A DNA stretch of 64,000 nucleotides from Ruminococcus bromii (GTDB lineage: Bacteria; Bacillota; Clostridia; Oscillospirales; Acutalibacteraceae): NCBI RefSeq assembly GCF_002834235.1, contig NZ_NNBY01000034.1, positions 40,010 to 104,009 on the forward strand, read 5' to 3'. This document shows positions 25,175 through 32,977 of the stretch, one piece after another (the first letter of the stretch is position 1; each line of letters opens with the position of its first letter). Position numbers and translations under genes: made by a program. A model generated the notes under the pieces. The model ran no database searches. It was not told the origin of the DNA and saw only the letters and a program-made list of their open reading frames with translations.

Positions 25175-26272
25175 TCAATTTAAAAGCACATCTGCAATTG
25201 CGTTGCCTAACAGACTGCCTGAGTAGGTTGCCTCGTCAATGGAATTTGATTCTGTGCCGACTTCTATTAACAGCGAACCGTTGCAGACATATTCATTGTA
25301 TGCAAAGTAGTCAAAATTCAGCGGTCTGGTCATATCGGGGTAGAGGGTTTCGGCTTTGTCCTGAATTTTCAGGGCAAAGTTTAAATTTTCCTCCCAGCAG
25401 TCAAAACCCCGTTCACCGTCCGTGTCGCAACCCGCAAGAATCATAATCTGCGCACCCTTTTTGCCGTTGTATGTAAACACGGGCTTAACCTTGTTTTCAT
25501 CCGTTCCGATTGCATCACGGTGCAGGTCGATAACAACCTTGATATCGGGATATTTTTCAAGATTTTTATACACTGTGTCAACACTTCGGTCATACGAACC
25601 GTTGTAGGATTCATCATGAATTGTCGTGTCGTGAACCGTCTTTATTCCACGCTTGTTGAGCTGTTCGGTGAGTGCATCTCCGACTGCCACAACATTGAAA
25701 TCGTTGTTGTTTGTGCGTGAATAAAAGCTGTCATAAAAAAAGTCAACATCTTCGTCAAGATATGCCTCGCTTGTGTGGGTGTGGTAGATAAGAACCTGCG
25801 GTGAGTTTATGCCCTTGTCAATTGAGAACGGCAGTTTTGCCGAAAGAAGTCCGTCAAAGTCAAGCGACAGTCCCGTTTTGTTTTTGACAAAGCAGTTGTC
25901 AACCTGAGTTCCCGTGTCGCCTATGGTGCGTTCCTCAACCGTGTATTTCTTCTCGCCGTCATGGTTGCCGTAGGAATCGTAATAGGTGCTTTTGTCACGC
26001 TTGTGATTTTTTTGGACTGTGGGTTCTGTGTCGGCTGATTCTGTGGGCTTTTGGTCGGAAGCTGTTGGCTTTTCCGTCTTTGAATTTTCAAGCTTGTATT
26101 CTCCGTTTGTGAGAGTAAAAGCGGCAGCGGCAAGTGCCGCAGGATTCTGTGATTCAAAGCAGAGAGGCAGTCTGTATATAACGCTTAAAACAGCCGTTGT
26201 CAACAGTACAACGGCTGTGCTTGTTTTTAAGGCTTTTTTCAGTTTCTTTTTTGATGTTCCTTCATTTTTCAC
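25175..26272 (-). CDS. spoIIP: Stage II sporulation protein P
   Basis: A 365-residue membrane-anchored peptidoglycan hydrolase. It has an N-terminal anchor helix (about 17-35), a Thr/Lys-rich linker, and the SpoIIP amidase/endopeptidase domain (about 150-365). That domain contains IYHTHTSEAY (metal ligand), VVIDLHRDAIG and the late EVGTESNS. SpoIIP works with SpoIID and SpoIIM in engulfment. It lies directly downstream of gpr, as in Bacillus, and supports spore formation by this organism. Confidence 0.93.
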   Translation of the reverse strand: MKNEGTSKKKLKKALKTSTAVVLLTTAVLSVIYRLPLCFESQNPAALAAAAFTLTNGEYKLENSKTEKPTASDQKPTESADTEPTVQKNHKRDKSTYYDSYGNHDGEKKYTVEERTIGDTGTQVDNCFVKNKTGLSLDFDGLLSAKLPFSIDKGINSPQVLIYHTHTSEAYLDEDVDFFYDSFYSRTNNNDFNVVAVGDALTEQLNKRGIKTVHDTTIHDESYNGSYDRSVDTVYKNLEKYPDIKVVIDLHRDAIGTDENKVKPVFTYNGKKGAQIMILAGCDTDGERGFDCWEENLNFALKIQDKAETLYPDMTRPLNFDYFAYNEYVCNGSLLIEVGTESNSIDEATYSGSLLGNAIADVLLN

Positions 26273-26365
26273 AAAATCACCTGCAATCCGTACATATGTT
26301 GGCTATCGGTTTCTGCAATAAATATATGCCGTGCCGTAGGTGAATATGTGTAAATATGCGTGGAT

Positions 26366-27241
26366 TTACATTAACGAGATGAGGTCGGGCAAATCAAATT
26401 CATTTTGCAGCGCTCCGTTGAGCGCAAAGGCTATGAGCCTTGAGGCTCTTTCCGTGAGCAGGTCAATTTCTCTCGGAATGACTACAAGCTGTCTGCCCTG
26501 CGGCATAAGCATTTTCTGCGTTTTTCGGTTGCAGTCATTGCCGAGAATGTCAGCCGCAAGCGTTTGTGCGTCAACAACGGTCGGCACTCCGATTGCAATA
26601 ACAGGAACTCCGATTGTTTCCTTTGTGATTTTGGTTCGGTGGTTGCCCACCCCAGCACCGGGTGAGATTCCCGTGTCGCTTATCTGAAGTGTACAGCCGA
26701 GCCTTTCGGTTCTGCGTGAGGCGAGTGCGTCAATTGCAACAACGGCTGTCGGTCTTATCCGCCGTACAATGCTGAGAATGTATTCGCCTGTTTCAATGCC
26801 CGTCTGTCCCGTGACTCCCGTCTGCATTACGGCAACGGGGCGAAGTCGGTCAAGTCCCGTTGAACGGGCAATTTCTCCGCCTATGTGACGGGTGGCAAGC
26901 ACTCGCCGGCTTGTTTTCGGTCCGAGTGAGTCGGGAGTGATTTCCATGTTGCCGAGTCCTGCCACAAGCACAAGTCCGTTTACGGGCAACAGCCGTTTGA
27001 TTTCATTGCCGACGGTTTCAAGCCGTTTGTCGGTTTCGGTAAAATTGTCGGTGAGTGACGGCAACTCAATTGTAATGTATGTGCCGATTTCCTTGCCGAG
27101 TGCCTGTCTTGCCTTTTGGTTCTTTACAATCAGCCGTGAAATTTCAAGACCGTTTTCACTGTATTTTTTGAATTCAATACCGCCTGTGTTTTCTCCTGCA
27201 ATTTCTCTTGCCTCAATTGCAAGGTCGGTTCTGAACTGCAA
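26366..27241 (-). CDS. gpr: Germination protease GPR
   Basis: A 291-residue aspartate-type protease of family A25 that degrades small acid-soluble spore proteins during germination. The N-terminal RTDLAIEA is the typical propeptide and processing region. AGLGNMEITPDSLGPKT, HIGGEIARSTG and VAIDALASRRTERLGCTLQISDTGI are family signatures. On the minus strand, CATAATA about 65 bases upstream resembles a σF/σG -10 box, but no convincing -35 is seen. Confidence 0.94.
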   Translation of the reverse strand: MQFRTDLAIEAREIAGENTGGIEFKKYSENGLEISRLIVKNQKARQALGKEIGTYITIELPSLTDNFTETDKRLETVGNEIKRLLPVNGLVLVAGLGNMEITPDSLGPKTSRRVLATRHIGGEIARSTGLDRLRPVAVMQTGVTGQTGIETGEYILSIVRRIRPTAVVAIDALASRRTERLGCTLQISDTGISPGAGVGNHRTKITKETIGVPVIAIGVPTVVDAQTLAADILGNDCNRKTQKMLMPQGRQLVVIPREIDLLTERASRLIAFALNGALQNEFDLPDLISLM

Positions 27242-27349
27242 AATAATCCCCCGTTTCGCAAATTTGTTTGTATATTGTTATTATTGTGCAATTTTATATT
27301 ATGTATTCTATTTACAAGACTATTTTGTTTTGTTATAATCTTAACGCAG

Positions 27350-27480
27350 GTATCTACTGCCTAAAAGGCAGTAGATACTCCCGAAATTCAGTTGACACTG
27401 AATTTCTAAGGAGCTGACGCTCCTCTGCGTAGATTGCAATCTATCACAAATTCCGCTCCTTGCAAGCAAAGCGGAATTTG
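27350..27480. repeat. Array of five consecutive hairpins
   Basis: Within 131 bases there are five tandem inverted repeats. They are GTATCTACTGCC/GGCAGTAGATAC (27350-27378), GAAATTCAG/CTGAATTTC (27383-27406), AGGAGC/GCTCCT (27409-27424), the palindrome TAGATTGCAATCTA (27430-27443) and CAAATTCCGCT/AGCGGAATTTG (27447-27480). All stems are perfect, with short loops. The array lies between divergent gpr and the dockerin protease gene. It encodes nothing and fits no RNA family I know. Confidence 0.7.
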
Positions 27481-27570
27481 TTCAGATTTAAATCCTTTAT
27501 CATAAAGAAAAAGAGATAGATTATAATTCTAAAACAAACACACATCTTTACATTATATACAGGTGATTTT

Positions 27571-29223
27571 ATGAACAAAAAATTTGCTGAAAAATTTACC
27601 GCAGTGGTTTCTGCGGTGTGTATGATTTCGGTCGGCATTGCAAGCGTAAATGCGGCTGAAATTGATGACGGATTTGAGTCGGTCACAAAAAATGCACAAT
27701 CTTCGGATTCGTCTTTTCCGTCTGCATATTCCGCAATCGGCTATTCGCTTGTTGACGAAAACGGACTTCCGAGTAATTTCAGCTCAAAAAATCTCGGCTT
27801 TGTAACACCTATCAAGGCTCAGCAGTATAACGATTGTTGGGCGGTTGCAGGCACAGAAGGCTTTGAAACAAAGCTTTTGAAGCTTGGTTATCCCGTTACC
27901 GAGATGTCACATGACCACGCAAACGCAAGTTCCACAACACAGACAAACGGCAAGGGCTGGCAGAGAAAATACCGTGACGGCGGATTTACAAATATTTATC
28001 CCGGCTATCTCACCTCATGGCAGGGCGGTGCAGAGATTGCCGATGTCGGTAAGATTGATTTTTCAAAAAATATTCACGGCGATGATATGACAGCCGACAA
28101 GACTAAATACGGCACAACAAAACTGCGTTATCTTGACGGTGCTGATTCAAACGAAATCAAGCAGGCAATTATCGACAACGGCTCGGTGACAGCGTCATAT
28201 GCCACATCAAACAAGTGCTTTAACAATGCAGGCACAACCTACTTTATGCCGCAGTCATATGACGGCGACTATGTCGGTCACACAATCAGCATTGTGGGTT
28301 GGAACGATAATCTCAGCAGGTACAGATTTTCTAACGGAACAGGTGTGTTGCCGCAGAACAACGGAGCATGGCTTGTGCGCAACAGTTGGGGCGACAACAA
28401 CACAATGGGCGGTTATTTCTGGCTTTCATATGAGGATAAGTACATTTTCGGCGAAAAGTATTCCCCGAATTTCACAATTGACGAGGTGACGGAGATTACC
28501 GACGATATGACATTGTTGCAGGATGAACGCTACGGTGCTACATACAGCTTTAATTATGTTGACAGCAACGACATTACATTCATCAATTGCTTTGATTTTG
28601 ACGAAAACAGCCGTACACTTGATAAGGTGCTTTTTGAAACAAAGAGCAACGGTGCGGATTATGAGATTTACTACATTCCCGTAAGGGACGGTGTTCCCTC
28701 AAATGATGAGAGCGAATGGAAGTCTGTTGCATCGGGCAAGGTTGCATACAGCGGTTATCAGTCTGTTGATGCAAACGGATTTGTTGCACCGCTAGGAAGA
28801 GGTGCAGTCGGTGTGAGAATCAAAACAAATTCAGAGGAATCAAGTCAGCTGGGTGTAGGCGAATGGCTTACAAGTGCAACGAAAATGACTTTTCTCAATG
28901 ATTCATCTTACGGTAACAGCTACATTAAATATAACGGCACAACATGTGAACTGCTCGACTGGTACAAAACCGAGAGAGATGATACGCTCGGCGGTACATT
29001 TGTTATCAAAGCTGTTGCACTCAAAAATGATAAGATTTTGAACGGCGATGTTGACCTTGACGGAGATATTACCGTCATTGACGCAACCACTGTTCAGAAG
29101 TATATAGTAAAGCTTGAACAGCTTGACAACACACAGCTTTGCAATGCCGATTGTGACGGTGACGGAGATATCACGGTTGCCGATGCCACGAAAATTCAGA
29201 AAATAGTTGTGGGAATTAATTGA
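27571..29223 (+). CDS. Secreted papain-like (C1) cysteine protease with C-terminal dockerin
   Basis: A 550-residue exported protein with a signal peptide (1-29, ending VNAA). The C1 peptidase domain has catalytic Cys89 in QYNDCWAVAG, His237 in VGHTISIVGW and Asn271 in LVRNSWGDN. A β-rich lobe (about 300-480; pattern YDSNDITFINCFDF) follows. The C-terminal dockerin (about 490-550) has two Ca2+-binding repeats, NGDVDLDGDITVIDATTVQKY and DCDGDGDITVADATKIQKI. The dockerin implies docking to a cohesin, so this is probably a protease of the cell-surface starch-degrading complex. A candidate TATAAT lies at 27522-27527. Confidence 0.88.
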   Translation: MNKKFAEKFTAVVSAVCMISVGIASVNAAEIDDGFESVTKNAQSSDSSFPSAYSAIGYSLVDENGLPSNFSSKNLGFVTPIKAQQYNDCWAVAGTEGFETKLLKLGYPVTEMSHDHANASSTTQTNGKGWQRKYRDGGFTNIYPGYLTSWQGGAEIADVGKIDFSKNIHGDDMTADKTKYGTTKLRYLDGADSNEIKQAIIDNGSVTASYATSNKCFNNAGTTYFMPQSYDGDYVGHTISIVGWNDNLSRYRFSNGTGVLPQNNGAWLVRNSWGDNNTMGGYFWLSYEDKYIFGEKYSPNFTIDEVTEITDDMTLLQDERYGATYSFNYVDSNDITFINCFDFDENSRTLDKVLFETKSNGADYEIYYIPVRDGVPSNDESEWKSVASGKVAYSGYQSVDANGFVAPLGRGAVGVRIKTNSEESSQLGVGEWLTSATKMTFLNDSSYGNSYIKYNGTTCELLDWYKTERDDTLGGTFVIKAVALKNDKILNGDVDLDGDITVIDATTVQKYIVKLEQLDNTQLCNADCDGDGDITVADATKIQKIVVGIN

Positions 29224-29254
29224 AATTGAAAATGGACGGCGAGCCACCGTTCTC

Positions 29255-29303
29255 GGTTCGTGAATACAGTCGTTTCAAGGCGAGAGCGTAGATGCCCGAA
29301 CGG
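29255..29303 (-). repeat. Degenerate CTCGGGCAT-type repeat
   Basis: On the minus strand it runs from CGTTCGGGCATCTACGCTCT to CACGAACC, clearly related to 25106-25155 but diverged in the middle. Confidence 0.4.
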
Positions 29304-29348
29304 AAGTTTTTTTTAATTGAAAGTTGAAAATGGAAAATTGAAAATTGC

Positions 29349-29399
29349 GGTCGGGCAGACAGTTTGCAAAATGCAAATCATTGTCGCCCGACTGTTTTT
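29349..29399 (+). terminator. Terminator, GTCGGG-hairpin family, compensated variant
   Basis: GTCGGGC-A-GACA pairs with TGTC-GCCCGAC. A C-G pair replaces the A-T pair of the other copies, leaving one bulged A, and a T tract follows. The paired change suggests the stem itself is maintained. Confidence 0.75.
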
Positions 29400-29424
29400 G
29401 TATATATAGAAGTTGCGTTTAAAT

Positions 29425-29650
29425 GTAGGGGCGAACCGTGTATGCCTGCAAGTAATGGTACAAATTATATGTTAAAACAAATTTTATAAATGTCACAAAC
29501 CCGTAGGGGCGGATATCATCCGCCCGCTTGATGAATATTTATGTTTATATAATATGTTTTGATATAACATAAACTGTGTATTCAATTTTGCACGCAATGC
29601 GTGCAATCGTGTGCGTTGCACACGAACGGGAGAACACGGTTCTCCCCTAC
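29425..29650. mobile_element. MITE-like element, copy A' (226 bp, inverted relative to copy A)
   Basis: The ends GTAGGGGCGAACCGTG and (inverted) GTAGGGGAGAACCGTG match at 15 of 16 bases. The interior is the reverse complement of 21661-21887 with only a few differences, including changes inside the GTGTGC hairpin. It sits directly upstream of the rarA promoter and carries no coding frame. Confidence 0.7.
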
Positions 29651-29670
29651 AAAATAGCGGTAACTTTTAC

Positions 29671-29699
29671 TTGACAAAATGTACGAACAAATGTACTAT
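29671..29699 (+). promoter_or_regulatory. rarA promoter with a LexA-like operator
   Basis: TTGACA (29671-29676), 17 bases, then TACTAT (29694-29699). Overlapping the spacer and -10, CGAACAAATGTACT (29684-29697) matches twelve of fourteen positions of the Bacillus LexA consensus CGAACRNRYGTTYG. SOS control of rarA would be sensible; this is inferred. Confidence 0.5.
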
Positions 29700-29748
29700 A
29701 AGATATATAATTATTTTTACAACAAAACCAACGGCACGGGGTGATATT

Positions 29749-31014
29749 ATGAACAAACCGCTTGCGGACAGGATTCGTCCAAAGACAATTGATGACATTG
29801 TGGGACAAAAGCATCTTATTGCACCCGACAGACCTTTGCGTAAAATTATTGAAAGCGGAGATATTCCGAATCTTATTTTCTACGGTCCTTCGGGGGTTGG
29901 AAAAACTACGCTTGCCACATATATTGCCAAAAAGACAAACCGTACCCTCAAAAAGCTTAACGGCACAACGGCTTCAACTGCCGACATAAAGGAGATTGTT
30001 GCACAGCTTAACACTTTTTCGGGGCTTAACGGAATTCTGCTCTATCTTGACGAAATTCAGTATTTTAATAAAAAGCAACAGCAGACTTTGCTCGAATACA
30101 TTGAAAACGGCAGCATCACGCTGATTGCGTCAACAACCGAAAATCCGTATTTTTATGTATATAACGCAATTCTGAGCCGTTCGACTGTTTTTGAATTTAA
30201 GCCGGTTGAGCCGGATGAGGTTGAAAAGGCGGTTTACCGTGCAAGTGATTTTCTTGCCGAGGAGAGCGGTACGGATATTGAAATGCCCGAAGAATGTGCA
30301 AAGAAAATAGCATCGGGTTGCGGAGGAGATGTTCGCAAGGCTATGAATGCCGTTGAGCTTTCCGTGATTGCAACAGATGAAATTGACGGAAAAAAGGTTG
30401 TAAGACTTGAAACCGTTGAACAGCTTGTGCAGAAAAGTGCAGTTAGATATGACCGTGAGGGCGATGAGCATTACGATATTATTTCGGCTTATCAGAAAAG
30501 TATGCGTGGAAGCGATCCCGATGCCGCACTTCACTATCTTGCAAGACTGCTTGAGGCAGGCGACCTGCCGAGTGCGTGTCGCAGACTTATGGTGTGTGCG
30601 AGCGAGGATGTGGGACTAGCGTATCCACAGCTTTTGCCGATTGTAAAGTCATGCGTTGATATAGCACAGGCTGTCGGACTTCCCGAGGCGAGAATTCCGC
30701 TTGCCGATGCCGTGGTTATGGTGTGCAATGCCCCAAAATCCAACTCGGCATATATGGGTATAAACAGAGCTTTGGCTGACATAAGAACAGGTAACTCGGG
30801 TCCTGTACCCAGACAATTGCAGAACAGGCACTGTGACGGAGATGACAATCCAAACAAGGGACAGTTCTATCTTTATCCCCACGATTTTCCGAACCATTAT
30901 GTTGAGCAACAATATCTGCCCGATGCCCTAAAGGACAAGAAGTATTACGAATACGGCAGAAATAAAAACGAGCAGGCGTTCAAAGCCTATTGGGACAAAA
31001 TCAAAAAGAAGTAA
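29749..31014 (+). CDS. rarA: Replication-associated recombination protein RarA (MgsA)
   Basis: The ATG at 29749 follows GGGGTG and gives 421 residues. It is an AAA+ ATPase of the clamp-loader-like RarA/WRNIP1 family, which acts at stalled replication forks. It starts PLADRIRPKTIDDIVGQKHL. Walker A is YGPSGVGKTT, Walker B ILLYLDEIQYF and sensor 1 IASTTENP. The C-terminal MgsA tetramerisation domain has NSAYMGINRAL and the closing FPNHYVEQQYLPD. The length and ends are typical. A hairpin terminator follows. Confidence 0.93.
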   Translation: MNKPLADRIRPKTIDDIVGQKHLIAPDRPLRKIIESGDIPNLIFYGPSGVGKTTLATYIAKKTNRTLKKLNGTTASTADIKEIVAQLNTFSGLNGILLYLDEIQYFNKKQQQTLLEYIENGSITLIASTTENPYFYVYNAILSRSTVFEFKPVEPDEVEKAVYRASDFLAEESGTDIEMPEECAKKIASGCGGDVRKAMNAVELSVIATDEIDGKKVVRLETVEQLVQKSAVRYDREGDEHYDIISAYQKSMRGSDPDAALHYLARLLEAGDLPSACRRLMVCASEDVGLAYPQLLPIVKSCVDIAQAVGLPEARIPLADAVVMVCNAPKSNSAYMGINRALADIRTGNSGPVPRQLQNRHCDGDDNPNKGQFYLYPHDFPNHYVEQQYLPDALKDKKYYEYGRNKNEQAFKAYWDKIKKK

Positions 31015-31048
31015 TCAAATGAAAATTTTTTGACATGAAACTGCAAAT

Positions 31049-31092
31049 AAAGTCAGATGTTGCTAACCAAACATCTGACTATTTGCTTTTAT
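31049..31092 (+). terminator. Terminator after rarA
   Basis: AGTCAGATGT and ACATCTGACT form a perfect ten-pair stem, followed by ATTTGCTTTTATT. The rest of the gap up to 31292 shows no clear promoter. Confidence 0.75.
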
Positions 31093-31292
31093 TATCCTGT
31101 TTTTTTGCTAATTATTGTTTCATTGTCTATTATGCACAATTTGAATGTGAATAATTTGTGACGCAAGAAATTTTATTATTCTTTAAAGGAAAATTATTAG
31201 CGGTTCAATATTGTAGAATTAAAGAGTAATTGTGGAGTAGTGTTGAGTAGCTTCACACGTGCAACAAAAAAATAATTCTGGAGGAAATCAAA

Positions 31293-32939
31293 ATGGTAAA
31301 AAGACAACACAAAATCATGTGCCTTGTGCTTTGCCTTATGCTGGCGGTTTCAACCGTATTCGTCGGTGTAGTCAGTGCTTCTGCTGCAACAGGCGATACT
31401 GTTTACGTTAGAGTAAACAACGGCTGGTCAAAAGTTAACTGCTATATGTGGACTGACGGCCTCGGCAACAACGCATCTTGGCCGGGCAAGGCAATGACAA
31501 AGGTTGAAGACGGCGTATATTCCTACACTCTTGACAAGGATTATACAAAGGTAATCTTCAACGACGGCTCAAATCAGACAAAAGACCTTACATACCCGGG
31601 TCACGGCAAAATCTATGACCTTTCAAGGGGTACATGGTCGGATTATGCAGGTGCTCCTTCACAGGGTCCAACTGTTCAGACACCTACAAGCGCAACAACA
31701 GCAACAACTGCTACAACAGCAACAACTCCCAGCGGTGAAGGCACAACTGTTTACCTCAACAACGAGGCAGGTTGGGCAACACCGGTAGTTTATATGTGGA
31801 ACGGCAGTACTGACAGCAACGGCTCATGGCCGGGCGTAAAGATGACAAGCATCGGCGGCAACATCTATCAGTACACCGCATCAAAGTCATATGCAAAATG
31901 CATCTTCAGCAACAGCGGTCAGTCACAGACATCAGACCTTACTGCAAAGGACGGCTATATATACAACAACAAGACTAATCAATGGTCTGTTTACGATACA
32001 AGCCCTCTCCAGGTTAAGGAATTCACTGCTGATCCTGCATCAAACATCTACACAGGTACAGATGTACAGCTTTCTGCAACAGCCGTTAACAAAGATGGCG
32101 CAGCAGTAAGCTACAAGTTCTCTGTTACTAACGCACAGGGCGGAACATCAACACTTTCCGACTTCTCTTCAGCAAAATCAGTAACATGGACTCCTACAGT
32201 TGCAGGTGAATACACAATTACATTTGACTTTAAGGATACAGACGGCAACACAAACAACCGTACAATGACTCTTGAAGTTAAAGACGACTCAGCACTTGTT
32301 AAGCCAATCATCAAGAGCGTTACTCCTGCAAACCTTAACCTTATCAAGGTTAACTCAACTGCTACTGTAACAGTTAAGGCAGGCGGCGGTAAGACAGGTA
32401 CTAACCTTCTTTTCTACAAGTATGTTGTAACTGATCCTAACGGTGCTCAGAACACACCTTACTACACACTCAACAACATTTACACATTCGTTCCTACAAT
32501 GAAGGGTGAATACAAGGTTAATGTTTATGTACAGAGTTCTGACAACAGCACAATAAACAAGACTTATGCTTACACAGCTGCAGACGATGTTACTGAGCCT
32601 ACAACAGTTGTTGTTCCTACAACTGCTCCTCAGCCAACAACAGTTCAGCCTACAACTGTTAAGCCTACAACTCCACAGCCAACAACTGTTAAACCTACAA
32701 CTCCTCAGCCAACAACAGTTCAGCCTACAACAGCTCCCGAAAGACTCCGTGGCGATGTTGACGGTGACGGAGATGTAACTGTTATGGACTCAACATATCT
32801 TCAGAAGTCAATTGTAGGAATTTCGGATGTTCCGGCTCTCGAAACACTTGACCTCAAAATTTGCGACCTTGACGGTGACGGTGCAATCAGTGTTAAGGAT
32901 GCAACAATCATTCAGAAAATCGTTGTAAACCTTGAATAA
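31293..32939 (+). CDS. Secreted starch-binding protein: two CBM26-like modules, Ig-like region, dockerin
   Basis: A 548-residue protein with a signal peptide (about 1-33). Two modules of about 80 residues start VYVRVNNGWSKVNCYMW (near 37) and VYLNNEAGWATPVVYMW (near 151). Each has the SWPG(K/V)xMT and NQWSVY-type strands with the aromatic residues expected in CBM26 starch-binding domains. A Thr-rich linker separates them. Ig-like β-domains (about 245-430) and a Pro/Thr linker (about 435-485) follow. A C-terminal dockerin ends the protein (RGDVDGDGDVTVMDSTYLQK and CDLDGDGAISVKDATIIQK). It is probably a non-catalytic starch-adherence component of an amylosome, like the Sas proteins of R. bromii. 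The amylase gene follows 38 bases later. Confidence 0.87.
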   Translation: MVKRQHKIMCLVLCLMLAVSTVFVGVVSASAATGDTVYVRVNNGWSKVNCYMWTDGLGNNASWPGKAMTKVEDGVYSYTLDKDYTKVIFNDGSNQTKDLTYPGHGKIYDLSRGTWSDYAGAPSQGPTVQTPTSATTATTATTATTPSGEGTTVYLNNEAGWATPVVYMWNGSTDSNGSWPGVKMTSIGGNIYQYTASKSYAKCIFSNSGQSQTSDLTAKDGYIYNNKTNQWSVYDTSPLQVKEFTADPASNIYTGTDVQLSATAVNKDGAAVSYKFSVTNAQGGTSTLSDFSSAKSVTWTPTVAGEYTITFDFKDTDGNTNNRTMTLEVKDDSALVKPIIKSVTPANLNLIKVNSTATVTVKAGGGKTGTNLLFYKYVVTDPNGAQNTPYYTLNNIYTFVPTMKGEYKVNVYVQSSDNSTINKTYAYTAADDVTEPTTVVVPTTAPQPTTVQPTTVKPTTPQPTTVKPTTPQPTTVQPTTAPERLRGDVDGDGDVTVMDSTYLQKSIVGISDVPALETLDLKICDLDGDGAISVKDATIIQKIVVNLE

Positions 32940-32977
32940 TCCAAACATTAAGTAAAAGAAAGATTGGAGATATACCT

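Noticed and set aside
32620..32730. CCTACAACAGTT-type tandem repeats
   Set aside because: They encode the Pro/Thr linker before the dockerin of 31293-32939.
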